Assembly (NCBI GenBank): GCA_002118135.1
Contig: BDIU01000068.1
Span: 245,943-309,942 of the forward strand
Source: Trebouxia sp. TZW2008
Taxonomy: Eukaryota > Chlorophyta > Trebouxiophyceae > Trebouxiales > Trebouxiaceae
Reading direction: 5' to 3'
Length of the DNA: 64,000 bases
Shown here: one piece after another, positions 34,262 through 46,230 of the stretch
How positions within the stretch are numbered: position 1 is the first letter of the stretch
Layout: every line of letters starts with the position of its first letter
Translations under genes and position numbers: made by a program
Notes under the pieces: generated by a model
What the model was told of the DNA's origin: nothing
What the model saw: only the letters and a program-made list of their open reading frames with translations
The model's database searches: none

Positions 34262-35738
34262 ATGCAATTGCGTAGGTCGCTGTTGCGAGCATGTCGCTGT
34301 CTGCGGTTGCTGTCTCGTAATATTCTCTTTGCGACCATTCAAGCCAAGACATGTCAGCCCCTCCAGCAGTTGACGTCAGGTGAGACGAGAAATGGGCATC
34401 GTACGTTGCGTTTGTACAAAACAGGTGTACTGTGCAAGACAGTGTCTGCGAATTTGTCGGGAGGCAAAGGGAGCTAGTGTCTGCAGGCTGCCGGCGATGC
34501 CCAGCACGTCCATCTCTTTGTGCAAGAGTAGAAAGCTTCACAGCAAACACTGCAAGGCACCACGCAGAAGCTGTTTACCCTCTTTTCCCGCACACACGGG
34601 AAGCAAACCGACACTCCCCAATCGCTTGCGAAAGTGAGTAGTAGGAGCTGAGCCATAGGCGTATCCCGTGCCAAGCTTTGAATGACGTTGACGATACATT
34701 TGATGAAGCATGAAGGCCAACTGACACCCAACAGTGCTGATTGCTGCGATCAAAACTGCAGGTCACAGGGTGTGTAGCTCCCAGCCACATCAGCATAGGC
34801 CTAACGTGTTATGTCAGGCTGATGGTCAACACTACACACCGAAGTTGGGGCCAGACATCAGCCAGCTCAAGCCTCATTTGCAGCAGGAATGGGATGCACC
34901 TGCAAACAGCAACCTTGGCAACATGCTCATCCCTCCACAGTCCCATAAGAAAGTGCGCTGGCGGTGTCAGAAGTGCCCTGATGGCCATGCACATGTGTGG
35001 ACAGCAAGGGTGCAACACAGAACCAATGGCTCCGGGTGTCCATACTGTGCTGGAAGAGCAGTGTGTCAGCACAATTCTCTTGCAACCCAAGCACCCTACG
35101 TTGCTTCAGAGTGGGATTACAGAACCAATGATCTGACACCAGCTGACTATACAAGCAAAAGCCATGCCATAGTCAGTTGGAAGTGCTCTACTTGCCAGCA
35201 TGCATGGACAGCTCCAATCAGTCGACGCACTTCCCTATGCCAGGGATGCCCTGTGTGTGGCCGTAAGCGCCGAAGGAAAAGGCAACCGCAACCTTCTTTG
35301 GCAGCTTCTGGTCCTGCAGTGATGGCATATTGGGACCACGAATGCAACAAGCGGGCTGGGTTTGACCCAGAGCGCATCACTTTAGGCAGTAACAAACATG
35401 TGCACTGGGTTTGCTTTAAATGTCCTCTGGGGTTGAAGCATAGATGGAGTACTAGTCCAGATGCTCGGCGCCTGCGCACAAGTCGCTCTAGTGGGTGCCC
35501 TTGCTGCTCAGGTCAGAAGGCTTGCAAGTGTAACTGCTTGCAGACATTGTATCCTGAAGTTGCTGCTGAATGGGACTTTTCAAAGAACAAGACCACCCCT
35601 GTTGATCACACTGCATCCTCCACATTTATAGCTTGGTGGCTGAACAGCAAACAGGGAAGTTGGCAGCAATCAATCAACGTACGTACCATGGGCAGGCATG
35701 CATTGCAACTCAGCAACTATCCCTCTAAAGCCAACTGA
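34262..35738 (+). CDS. Treble-clef zinc-ribbon protein (DUF4379-like repeats) with organellar leader, 2 exons
   Basis: Exons are 34262-34379 and 34762-35738 (TGA), 364 residues, joined by GT-AG in phase. Exon 1 is Arg/Leu-rich without acids (MQLRRSLLRACRCLRLLSR), a typical mitochondrial or plastid targeting peptide. Exon 2 contains successive units of the form EWD...W.C...H.W....R..GCP.C. Examples are VRWRCQKCPDG with GCPYCAGRA, ASEWDYRTN with SWKCSTCQHAWTA and GCPVCGRKR, VHWVCFKCPLG with GCPCCSGQK, and a last AEWDFSKNK unit that lacks its cysteines. These are zinc-binding treble-clef ribbons found in algae, plants and some large DNA viruses. Nucleic-acid binding is likely but unproven. Confidence 0.8.
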
Positions 35739-38700
35739 CTGTTTGTTGACTGCGGTCAAGGCCAAAACTTTGTTTGGAGAGCAGCAGTAGCATCTTTTTC
35801 TTTTAAAATGAACCCTCTTGCAGCACTGCGTCATTCAGTGTTGAATATACAGGCTGATTGAATCATTGCCCCACATCTTGTGAATGCTCGTCCTGATTTT
35901 TGCTACTGATGAGTCAAGTATATGACAATTGTATGTTGAATTGACTTATTTCGATCATCAATATTGATGAATCAATGTTAATGTCCAGACTTCAATTGCA
36001 AGCCAAGTGCAAGCACTGACATTGCTGATTGATCCCGCTACAACCTGAACATCAGGCAAAATCACCACCACAACAGTCATACCATACACTACTATAGCAA
36101 TTTATCACACAGTGTCGTGAAAGGAAGTGGACGAGACAATAAATACTCTGGTGCGTTCAGCACAGCCATTGTGTGGTGACAGGTCTGAGGTGCCAAGTGC
36201 AACTGACCATGCATGATCAGAGAAGTATACATGCACAATGTGGTGCCAGCCATATGCCATTAGCATTCAGTTGCTGCCAATTGGTGTGGCGTGCTGCTGA
36301 GCACAGCGCCTTCACTATCTTAATGATGGCCTTTGGTTCTGTGCAATTGCATCCTCGAATGAATAGAGCATGCAGCTGATGTCGCCTGAATCAGAAATCT
36401 GGATATCCGACTGTGCTTTCAATTTACTCAGTCAAGCAGGACAGCAAAGTTTGGCATGATGTTGCCTGAATCAAATTCAAATCCCTGACTGTGCTTGCAA
36501 GCTACATTGTTGAGTAGAACTCAACTGTTACTGCTGCTGTTTGAGAATAAGATTTAGTATCAAAAGCAAGCAGGAATGTGAAGCTGGGCGGTGACCATTT
36601 CTTGAAGATGGCACTGCTGTGCTAACCTCATGTCTGCACCTGCACAGCAACAGTCAAGCTTTTCATGTTTGTCTTAGTCCTTTTCAGCCATGAAAGTCAG
36701 AGAAGCTGCAATGCAGTTTGCCTCATTTCATGATCTCTGGTTGAATGGACAACACCTACTTTGTAATGGCACATCATGCATGAGTCAGTACATGTCAGAA
36801 TTGTCACATGGCAAATACACATCAAACCTGGATTTCAGGTCATTTGTGCTAGTGTCTGTTTCCAGAACCTCGTTGTGGCCACAATGCCCTTGTCCAGAGC
36901 CAATCTGATGACCACTGCATGTAGTCAGTCATCAATGCGAGATGGACAATGATCACCATAGCAACTCATCCACAACCAAAGCATCAATTGTCAGAGAAGA
37001 CAAGGTGTGCCACAACAGGTTGGCGTCAACTCATTGGATTGCACTCACCATTGCCTGTGACCAAGCACTCCAGACACACAGAACAGTCAGGCAGTCTGTG
37101 GTCAGAGCCAAGAATGCGATTGCAATACAGTGCCAAATCCGCTTGACACAGTGTGCCACAGCACTTACGTTGAATAGCGTGACTTTTGTCACTCTGCATG
37201 CATCAAAATCCATATGCCAGCGTTGGTGAATCAGACAGGGTCTTTGCTCAGGCTGCCCGTCATCCCATAGCTGACACCTTGACCTGCTGAATTTGATTGC
37301 AATGCCACTTTGAACTACCTGCCTGCTGATGCTTGTCTGTGGACAAGTTTGCCAACCAAAGGCAGCACTGATCAGCTTTGTTGACTTTTGTTCAAGTTGC
37401 TGTACAGGGCCTATCACACTGCTGCATGCTGTTGAAGCTGTCATGACCAGCACTCTGGTCCCTTCTCTGCCTACGTCTTGCTTCTTCTTGTGAGCATGCA
37501 GTGCTGCTATCTTAGCCTCCTCGGTAGTTAGTTGTTCCTACAGTCAAAGTGATGCATGTTGTCAAATGACATTGTCGCATGTGTGGAGTATGCTGCCAGT
37601 CCAGGCAGGAAAAGAGGCACTGCAGCCACACTCAGCACAATGCATCTGCTTTGCATGATGCCAAGCACAGCCTGCACAGAATGCCGACATACCACACAAT
37701 ACTGTCAGCAACAAACTTAGCATAGGGCCAAAGCGTGATATCAGGGTCACTTGCAACAGCCACACGAAGAGAAATGAAACAGATTTGTTGGGTGCATACT
37801 GAAGACCGAACTGCTCTGTGAAGCCACACTCAATCTAATTCGTATTCATGATCCAGGTTAGCACAGGACCGAAACTGTTATAGACAGTTGATTGCACCTA
37901 GCTGGGCCTGCTGAGCCTGGCTGGCATCATGACTGCATGAGTGAGTACACAGACGGATCAGCAAAGCCGCTGACTGCTCCATGATGTCACTTATCATGTT
38001 TTGCGCTTCAGCTTCAATGAGCGCTGCTCATGGCTGACCTGCGCATGGCAATGCAGCTAATGCTGATGACTGCAATTGAGTTGTGTTGCATATAGGCGTT
38101 CTGTATGAGGTACTCTTGAGGAACAGAGCACATGCTTAGCAGATGCCTATTACTGTTCAGAGCTTCAAAGTCAGCCTGGCATTAAGCCCTGCCCAGTTGG
38201 TTGCTGCACTGTTGCAGTTTATGTGGTGACAGTGACAACAGAATGTAGCAAGCTTGACAGCTCTTGCTGTCAGCTGTTGCAAGCTGAAAGGACACCAAAT
38301 TACTAGTACTCAACCCATGTTTATTGAGTGCTTGTCCAGCATCATTAGTGTGTATGCAACAGTTATACGGGTATCCACTGTAAGCATGCCATTTGGCATA
38401 GCTGGCCCCACACACTCTGATATGCCTGATCTGGGAAGCATCTTGTATTGGCAATCTGCCACCTGACCTGGCTGAGGCGTTATTCGATGTTTGATATGAT
38501 ACACTCACAGTCGTTGTCATCACATGCAGTGCTATCTGTAAAGTTGTGTTGTATAGCCTATCAAGATGCTTGCAGCTCCTTTTTGATGCCCATTGGCATA
38601 TTGCTGCTTTTCAAGGGCTGTGCTGGGTGGTCAAGTAAAGCATCAGGTGGTTGTGAAGTTCTGTCCCATGGGCTTTGTCCCTGCTGAATCCCATTCTTTC

Positions 38701-39053
38701 AGAATGCAGATCTTACTCACAGGGCTGCAGACCACCGCGTTTTGGGGATGGTAGAATGACTTACCTGTGTGGCACCTTGCAGGAGCACCTGACATCAGCC
38801 ACACAGGAACTGATGTGTCAACGCTAGCCACAAGTCCGCACAGCTGACAGAAGCACTGCATCACTTTAGCGGAAAAATGGGAATGCTGATCAGGCAGATC
38901 AGGCAATGCAGGCAAAGCAAACAAAGCAGGCAATGTAGCAGCAACATGCCATACGCCCAGCAGCAGCTGACTTTGCTTGAGCAAGAGTAGGCAAGTGCTG
39001 AGGGCGGCAGAAAGGGACTGCAGCAGCAGCTAGTTGCACCAAGGAGGACTATA
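35739..39053. other. Long low-CpG region, one candidate exon
   Basis: No gene could be assembled. A minus-strand block at about 37,531-37,440, preceded by GACTGTAG, reads TEEAKIAALHAHKKKQDVG and could be an exon of an unidentified gene. Another open stretch at 38,984-38,770 ends at a donor-like CACAG|GTAAG. Neither could be linked. The rest is AT-balanced spacer without clear repeats. Confidence 0.3.
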
Positions 39054-39227
39054 CAGTAAACTCTCTTGGTACGACCGCTTTGGTCACCAAGAAGTTTGTC
39101 CTTACATTGAATTGTCCTTACTCAGAGGGACCGCTGCAATCAGAATGCAGTGATTGCTTACCAATGGCGTTGTCCTTAAATCAAAAATTGTCCTTACACC
39201 AAGTGTCCTCACAAAGAGAGTTTACTG
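39054..39227. mobile_element. 174-bp MITE (copy 2), TA target duplication
   Basis: Inverted ends CAGTAAACTCTCTTGG and (reverse strand) CAGTAAACTCTCTTTG are flanked by TA (39,052-39,053 and 39,228-39,229). Internal text such as GCTTTGGTCACCAAGAA and TGTCCTTAC is shared with the copy at 20,975. The ends fit a pogo/Tc1-mariner non-autonomous element. The better-preserved inverted repeats suggest it is the younger of the two. Confidence 0.85.
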
Positions 39228-40239
39228 TACAATCAGGTCCGAACAGTGTTGTAGACTTGACACCTCATCGTGCCAAAGCTCAAGGTAACAGTACATTTAA
39301 AGCCAAAGCTTTCAGAGATGAAGGCTGAGCTAAACAAACACAATGTTGCAAGGCCAAACGATGCGCTGCGACTGCAATGCAGAAACACACTGCCTAGGTC
39401 TCAACAGCTTGTGCAGGCCTGCATGATAAGTACGTCATCACACGTGGGCTCACTTGTGGCATATAGCAAGCGCTGGGCATGTTTGCGTTTTTTGCTTGCT
39501 CCTGCTTTGACTACTGAATCAGCGCATCATGACCAGACGCGCAAGCATTTCCAGCTACCATTGACTGCTACTGCCAAATGAGGGTCCAACAATCCAGCAA
39601 GCTCAATTTTGTGTGGCAAGAATGAGGAACAGCATGATTGCAACACTGGCTGCAAGGAATTTGACAATGTGTGTCGTGTATCAAGATACATGTCAGTCAG
39701 ACACCTGGACTAACAGTCAGTATTCAAAGGCTGACATTTGGCTAACCAAGCAGCCACTATCTATTGCATGTACTGTATAGACAATTCACACAAATATAGT
39801 GCATGCTTTGTGCTGAGCATGCAGTGAGACACTTCATTCAAGCATTGTTATTTCAGTGCAAGCAATTTCATAATTCAAAAAGCATAATTATAAGCCATGG
39901 GCAACATTATTATTGCACAAAGATGCAACAGCAATTACCACCAACCAGACATGTACAGATCGTTTGTGTCCCTAACTAGACACACTGAAGCAAGCAATGT
40001 CACTGTCACAACCTGGATTACTGAATCAGTTTAATTTTCCTATGTAGACCTGCTAAAATTGCTTACAACCCCAATATTGTGTCACTTGAGCTGAATTTGT
40101 GCGGTTGCTGAAGCTGCAACACCAAATGATGTCAAATTTGCCGGCCAGGATATGCCAAAAAGCTATGTAGAACTCCTGTCAGAAATAATTTCAAGCTGCT
40201 TAAGGTACACATATAAGCTTGAGGGCACACTATATGCCT
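39228..40239. other. Intergenic, no gene seen
   Basis: There are only short frames and no recognised repeat or RNA gene. It lies at the 3' flank of the SET-domain gene. Confidence 0.4.
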
Positions 40240-41517
40240 TCACACTTTCCAAAATGCATCACCATATGACCAGAAAAGCTCAGACTTGGCATTTTGCTGT
40301 GAACAACTGCCTTCCACATATGCTTTCACAGGCTGAGTGATGACCATGAAGCCCCGGCCATCTACTATGACATTGTTTTGCATTGGTGTATTCCTGGCAT
40401 CATTAGCCATGAAATGGTACATGCCAGGGTATTGCCAGATTTCTGGGTCACAAATGACTTTCCCAAATGCTTGCTTCTGCTCACATGCTGACTGCGGAGC
40501 CTGTCCGCCATCCACAATGATGCCTTGCATGATGAGCAGCTTATCGCTTTTGCTTTCCAAATTGTCTGCATCTACTGCGTGTGCAATCAATCTGCCCGAA
40601 TATCGCCCAACAATGTCGCCTGGCTTGAAGTTTTGCAAAGCATACAATCCCTTGCCAGGCATATGTAGATGCTGTTGCATCATCAAAGAACTCCTGACAG
40701 CAAGCCATGGGTAACCTGCTCCATCAATTTCTCTGTAAATGTCCATGTCACCACTTTCGAAGACAAGATGCTTGAACTTCATGTGGTCAGGCTGATCATG
40801 GAAGGTTGCCTGTAATCAAGAATCAAGAACTGTAAAAGCCATGCTTGTTTTGAAAAATGGTGGTACAATAACAAATCAACAAACAAATTGCAATGAGTAC
40901 CTCTGAGCTTGATTTCCGTTTAGCGACACGTGGTGGAGTTGCTCTGGTCGGGCTGGTGACAGCAATTTTGAGTTGCTCTTGCTGTTGCAATTTCAACTCT
41001 GCAGCAGCTAGCGCAGCTTTTAAGCATTTCTGCGCTTGCTGCTCAGCAGCTTTTGCTATGCGCTGTCTACTGGCATCGAACTTCCTGTATACCCAAACGC
41101 TCTCGAAGCGTGAACACAGACTGGCAATGCATAGCGAGCTTACCAGAGTGCACGGTCCTCGCCACTTAATCGTTGCACCTGATTTACCGCGATTAGCCCT
41201 TGCCTGAACAGGTTGACCTGTGAGGCTGAGCACATCAACCTGAGAGCAGCGAAGTGGCGCTGCATGGAAGGACACTTTTTGCTCGTCAGATACCCTTTGT
41301 TGACGCATTGGCTGTGCAAGCGTTTGTGTGCTGCAACGTGTGCTGCTAAAGTGCTTTCCGGAAGGACAACAGGCTTGACGCTGTGGTTCTTGATATGCTG
41401 GCCCAGGTGCTCCAAACTGCGAAAGCCTGAGCTGTTGCATGCGTGAGCTTCTGCTTTGGGTTCTAAGGCTAGTGGACAGATTAAGACGTACCCCTCAGCC
41501 ACATATGTCCGCCCCAT
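40240..41517 (-). CDS. SET-domain protein, 3 exons
   Basis: Exons are 41517-41218, 41101-40901 and 40809-40240 (TGA), 356 residues, all GT-AG and in phase. The N-terminal third has Cys/His pairs (LICPLALEPKAEAHAC, HLGQHIKNH, KKCPSMQRHF) that may form a zinc finger. Exon 2 is a basic coiled segment ending in KRKSSSE. Exon 3 holds a SET fold: GKGLYALQNFKPGDIVGRYS (first strands), NDARNTPMQNNVIV (the N-H-type pseudoknot position) and ELFWSYGDAFW (C-terminal Tyr motif). SET proteins methylate lysines of histones or other proteins using S-adenosylmethionine. The Asn-His pair is Asn-Asp here, so activity is uncertain. Confidence 0.75.
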
Positions 41518-41537
41518 TGCAGTTGTCAACAACCAGC

Positions 41538-41557
41538 TGAGAGAGAGAGAGAGAGAG
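41538..41557. repeat. (GA)n microsatellite
   Basis: An uninterrupted run of about ten GA units lies just upstream of the SET-domain gene start, in its presumed promoter or leader. Confidence 0.9.
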
Positions 41558-43950
41558 TAATTTTACATGCATGGTTCGCTGCAGGACGGTCCTGGCTTTG
41601 CAGACGAACGAACGAAGGCCTGTACAGGGGACACCCCGGACCGAAAATGCGCAGCCCCTGTAAAGCTCTGCCTTAATTCAGCCCCCAAGGGTCAGGCACC
41701 TGCAACTGCTTGCCCTGATTCTGCTGAGCAAAGCAATTTGCATTGGCGTTGAACTTGTTGCTTGTACAATTTCCCTTCATACCCTTCATGCAGAATTACC
41801 AATATGTCTCTGAAGAGTGCTCATGGTTACAGGCTCAACAAACTACACATTCGCAAAACATGCTCTGTGTTGAACATCCAATTGAGTGCGCATGAGCACA
41901 ATTATAGCCTGCTGAGCCATCAAGGCTCTCTCACTGCATGCGTTCATGCACATAGCAATGATGCAAAAGCAAAAGAAGTTGAAGAACACATTCGATGAGT
42001 TTTGCCTGTACATGACATGTCAATGTGTCAGGTCCGCGGGCAGGTTGGACTACTGGTGACGGCAGAGGTGCTTGGTTGCTTGCACCTCAACATCCTGCGC
42101 AAAGGAGACTCATCAACGCTCAAAGAAAATCTTCAAACAAGCATGGCAATTGTGGGGCAGCAACAATCAAGTTTAAGCTTGAGCATAAGCTGAAGGGAAG
42201 CACCATCATGATGCATGCATGGCTGATTCCAGCCTCCAGATCCACAAACCTTCAATGGATCCACACGCGCACTGGCCTAACATCTCGTGCAACTCTTGAA
42301 CTTTGCAGTGCAAGTTGGACACCTTCAAACGTTCTTGGCATGCAACAAGCTCTTGGCCTTGCATCAATGCACATGATGATCAATGATGATGATGAGACTT
42401 GCAATACATGAAAGTGCATATAGCGACTGGTTGTATAGTGGGCTCTGCATTTAGCTTGCTTACATCAGCCACCCCTTTTGTTACATTTGATTTCATATTC
42501 TGGAAATTGTTGCTCTGGGTCGCGCACCGGACCTTAGATGTGCTTAATTCGCGAGTGCAAGGTCTAAGGGGCTACACGAGTGAGCGCTATCTCGCCATCA
42601 GGCGCTACCTGCCCAAAGCTTGGCATTTTCCGCCTTGCAAACATGTGGTAGCAACCTTGCGCAATGCATGGTGTTGTGCAACACTTGGTATGAGCATATT
42701 AGCCTGCAATCAAGGCTGAAGACCAATCAACCCACCTGACAGGAACTTTTCTTTTGCCTACATATCCTCCGCTTGAGGCTGGGCTGGAATTTGCAATCTA
42801 GGGCGCGCAATGTTTTCCACCTTGCATGCTAGCATGCTCCCGCAAGAGCACAGCTCTGGCCCACCTGTCAGTGAATCCATCTGGATGCCATCATGATGGT
42901 GGCGCACAGCAGCGCACCGCAAACAAATACAACTCAATCGTCACGCCAAGCCAAAATCATCAAGCCAACAATCCCACTAGACAATCAATTTTTACAACAC
43001 TGGTGAAAGGGCTATGGGCTTTCTATGGAAAGCCTTTAAAACATTTTGATAGGTATTTGAGACTGTGCTGGTTCAAACGCATACAGCTACACACATTTTG
43101 CAACAAACTGAGTTAGTCTAGGTTGTTGGAAGCTGCCCAACAATCAGCTTTGTACCAAACTTGTGGCTACGCAATCAGATTTTGAGTGGAGTGAAGCAAT
43201 GGACTTGACCACACATCACGACAAGCGGTAATCGAAGCTTTGCACAACTTGCGTGCGGCGTTTTGGTCGTCGCGAAAGGGCAATTTTGCTCTGACGATGT
43301 CGGAATTTCCCCAATCATGGAAACATACCGGCGCCATCACAAATGTGAGTTCGTACGCTTCGAAATGCAATCTCAAAAATGAATTCAACGGCAGGGCAAA
43401 CACGTCAAGCTCGTGGACAACTCGAAAAGCTTGCAACGTTGCGTATGCTCATTGTTCCGGAGACGGAAAGCGCAAGTCAAGGGGCTCTTGCTCTATACCA
43501 TATGCGTCGCAAGATTTAAATGAGCGTAGAGGGCTTTTTGCCTCATAGTTTTGGAGATGGTGTGCCGGCAAGCTCGTGTTTGAAGGCCTCATCCCTTTCC
43601 CGACGTCCCCTTTCGACCCCCACAAGCCACAGAGGGTAGCCCCCCGGGGTTTCAACTCACACCCTGTTTTCCCGGGGTGGTCAACTCTCGTGAGCCCCGT
43701 GTGCTGACGTTTTGAATACGATCCCATTGCTAGTTCCGAACTTATGTAGGTCTATGTGAGCCTGAGGACTTCTACTCTAAACTTTGAGCACGACCTCACA
43801 TGTATAAGCCGTGGCAAGAAAAGTCTCGGTTGCAATCACCTTGACGACTCAAAATAGTGAAGACACAGCAGTCGAGGCGAGCAAGGCAACAAAGGCTTTG
43901 TTGAACTGAGTTTGTTGAAGCACAACTTGCGCAACGTTACAGCTCGCATC
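41558..43950. other. Intergenic region ending in a CpG-rich promoter
   Basis: No supported gene is seen. CpG is dense at 42,510-42,620 and again at 43,190-43,900. Within the latter, 43,635-43,685 contains CCCCCCGGGG and CCCGGGG palindromes about 270 bp upstream of the GT31-like start codon. Open frames in this part are compositional. Confidence 0.4.
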
Positions 43951-44821
43951 ATGTGCGCATTGCTCCTCTGCTTGACAATGCGGTGTCTTGAAACACGAAC
44001 CTTACCGGTTGCACCCTTCGGTCACTGGCGAGGTCGCCATCCGAAAGCTCACAGCGGCGTCCTTGAACTGCCATTTGTTAATGTTGTAACTGTAGTGACA
44101 TCGCCCGCTGCCTGGGAAGAGCGGCGACACGTACTTAGACAGCAGTGGCCTGTCAATATGCTTTTGTCCACAAGTAATCACACGGCTGTGCTAAAGTTTG
44201 CTGTGGGGACTTTGGGCATGGAAAATAAAACTCTAGCCTCGGTTCAACATGAAGCCACCACTCACTCAGACATCCTGTTCTTTCCGTGCAAGGATCTTGA
44301 CGATGACCTCGTCCACGGACACAATTGGAGTCTTGAAGCAGGGCCCTCGTCCACAACAGTAAAAGTGATGTTGTCAATAGCGTGGGCCGTCAAGCATTAT
44401 AAGTTCGATTACTTCTTCCGACTGGGCGACGATTCATTTTCGTATCGACAAGTTTTTTGAAATGATGCCTGCACAGCGATTCCCAACGCAAAATGCTGTC
44501 ATAGGCAAGGTCTTGAAAGCACAACTTTTTGGCCTGGATCAAGAGTATGTACAAGGCATGGGGTACGCAGTGACCTACGACATATGCGCCTTCGTGAATG
44601 TAGCTCAGCCTTGGTTGATGGTTACGGCTCCGGAAGTTGTCGTCACCTCAAGGTGGTTTCTAGCAACCGGTGCCCATTTTCTGGACGATCCTGCCTGGCG
44701 CAATCCGGGCGAAGGATGTGATGCAGAAACAGTTGTTGTTCACAAGCTACCGGCCAATTTGTGGCAAAACATAACCAGTAGCGGTCTGGTCAATTGCTCC
44801 TATCCTGATTCGAGACGGTGA
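43951..44821 (+). pseudogene. GT31-like galactosyltransferase, single-base frameshift
   Basis: The first frame (to 44,460) starts at ATG 43,951 with a short hydrophobic signal (MCALLLCLTM). It contains SPAAWEERRHVLRQQWPV (the R-x-x-x-R-x-x-W pattern of GT31), HSDILFFPCKDLDDDL and the catalytic-type FFRLGDDSFSY. Translation then stops at a T6 run (44,453-44,458). The other frame continues the same domain with FEMMPAQRFPTQNAV, GMGYAVTYDICAFV and GEGCDAETVVVHKL, ending at TGA 44,821. Removing one T restores one protein of about 290 residues. GT31 enzymes add beta-1,3-linked sugars in the Golgi. A sequencing error, a real null allele, or a 25-bp intron (GTTTTTTG...CACAG) are all possible. Confidence 0.7.
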
Positions 44822-46230
44822 AATGGACACAGAACAAACACCTATACACAACCTGAAGAACAATGTGCACCAAACAGATGACATTCATAGTGCAATCTAA
44901 GTCCTCAAAGAGCTTGATCAAGGAACCTAGAGCATTTATGGGCTTTAATTTGAGCACGCTCGACAAAGCACAAGTATGTTGTGCGCCCAATTAAGCCCAA
45001 CATTGGTCTTAAACAAGCTGCATGCAACTGAGTGAGCGACTGGTCATGAGCTTTTGAACCTTTTGCCTAATACTTGACACTCATGATCGCATGCAACATA
45101 CTGGAATTTGGCACCATTTTGTCAGTTGCCAAGGTGTGAGGTGCAAACTTCTCATGGGAAGGTCACATATGATGCTGCCAGGCATGACAATCTTGCTTGG
45201 CAAGTGAGTGTGATTCCATTCAAAATCATTTGCATCAGTGAGGCTCCAAGCGCAATGACTCTGCTTTGCATATAGCCGAGCATATATACCATGGCACATT
45301 GCTGATGGTAGCAGCCTATCGAACCAGATGTCCAAGCAACAACGTAGTTCAATAAAGCACCTTTATAAAATTGTGTACACCTGAGTGCATTTGTTGGCGT
45401 CATCTCAATGCCAACTTTTGCATGCTTCTCGCACCAAGGCTGACTTTCAAACATCGCCCGGTAACTAGTGTGCAGATGAGAATTGCCTGATGAGGGACTA
45501 TATCTTCAATGTGATGGCTTTCTGCCTCTGCACTTTGCATGCTCGTGCTCGCCCTTTTGCATTGGAACTTTCTGTAACAGTAGCTACAACCAACCACAAG
45601 TTGATGGTTGCATGCGCTTGTTGGTTGTGAGGGGTTGCCAAACATGTGGTTTTGCGATCAACACAAGTAACAAGGCCCCAAGCTGCAATCTAGTGTACCA
45701 AGCGGTCTGACATCATTGACCGGGAAAACCATTTTGCATGAATGCGATTAGCCTTGTGTACACACATCAGTTGTCTTCAAAAGCATATGCTGCCAGGGTC
45801 CACAAGGAATGCTCGGGGCCATTGAATCACATAGTAAAACAGATGCACAAGTAAGACAATTAGTATAGGCAAGCTTGATGTCAACATATATGTCAGCTAA
45901 TTGCAGTCAACAAGTCATCAAAGGTCAGGGTTGACACCAGGCAGCCACTTTCTTGTCATGCATGTTTTGTGGCATTTCAATCACCCTGATAGGTTTGAAT
46001 GGCATAGATGTGCAAGCACACTTCAGACGACTGTCGCGGACCTAATGGTCATGCTTGAGACTAAATACATGCATAACTACGGACTCTGCTTGAATGTATC
46101 ATTTGCTTGCATCCAATGTAATCAATGACAACTCGGCTCATGACTGAGTCAAGGCCACCATTGTGATCACATCAGTGATTTTTGAAAAGTTTCAAGACAT
46201 GTCATACAAGGCATCAAACACAATGGGAGC
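44822..46230. other. Intergenic, no gene seen
   Basis: CpG-poor spacer between convergent genes. No motif-bearing frame or recognisable repeat was found. Confidence 0.5.
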
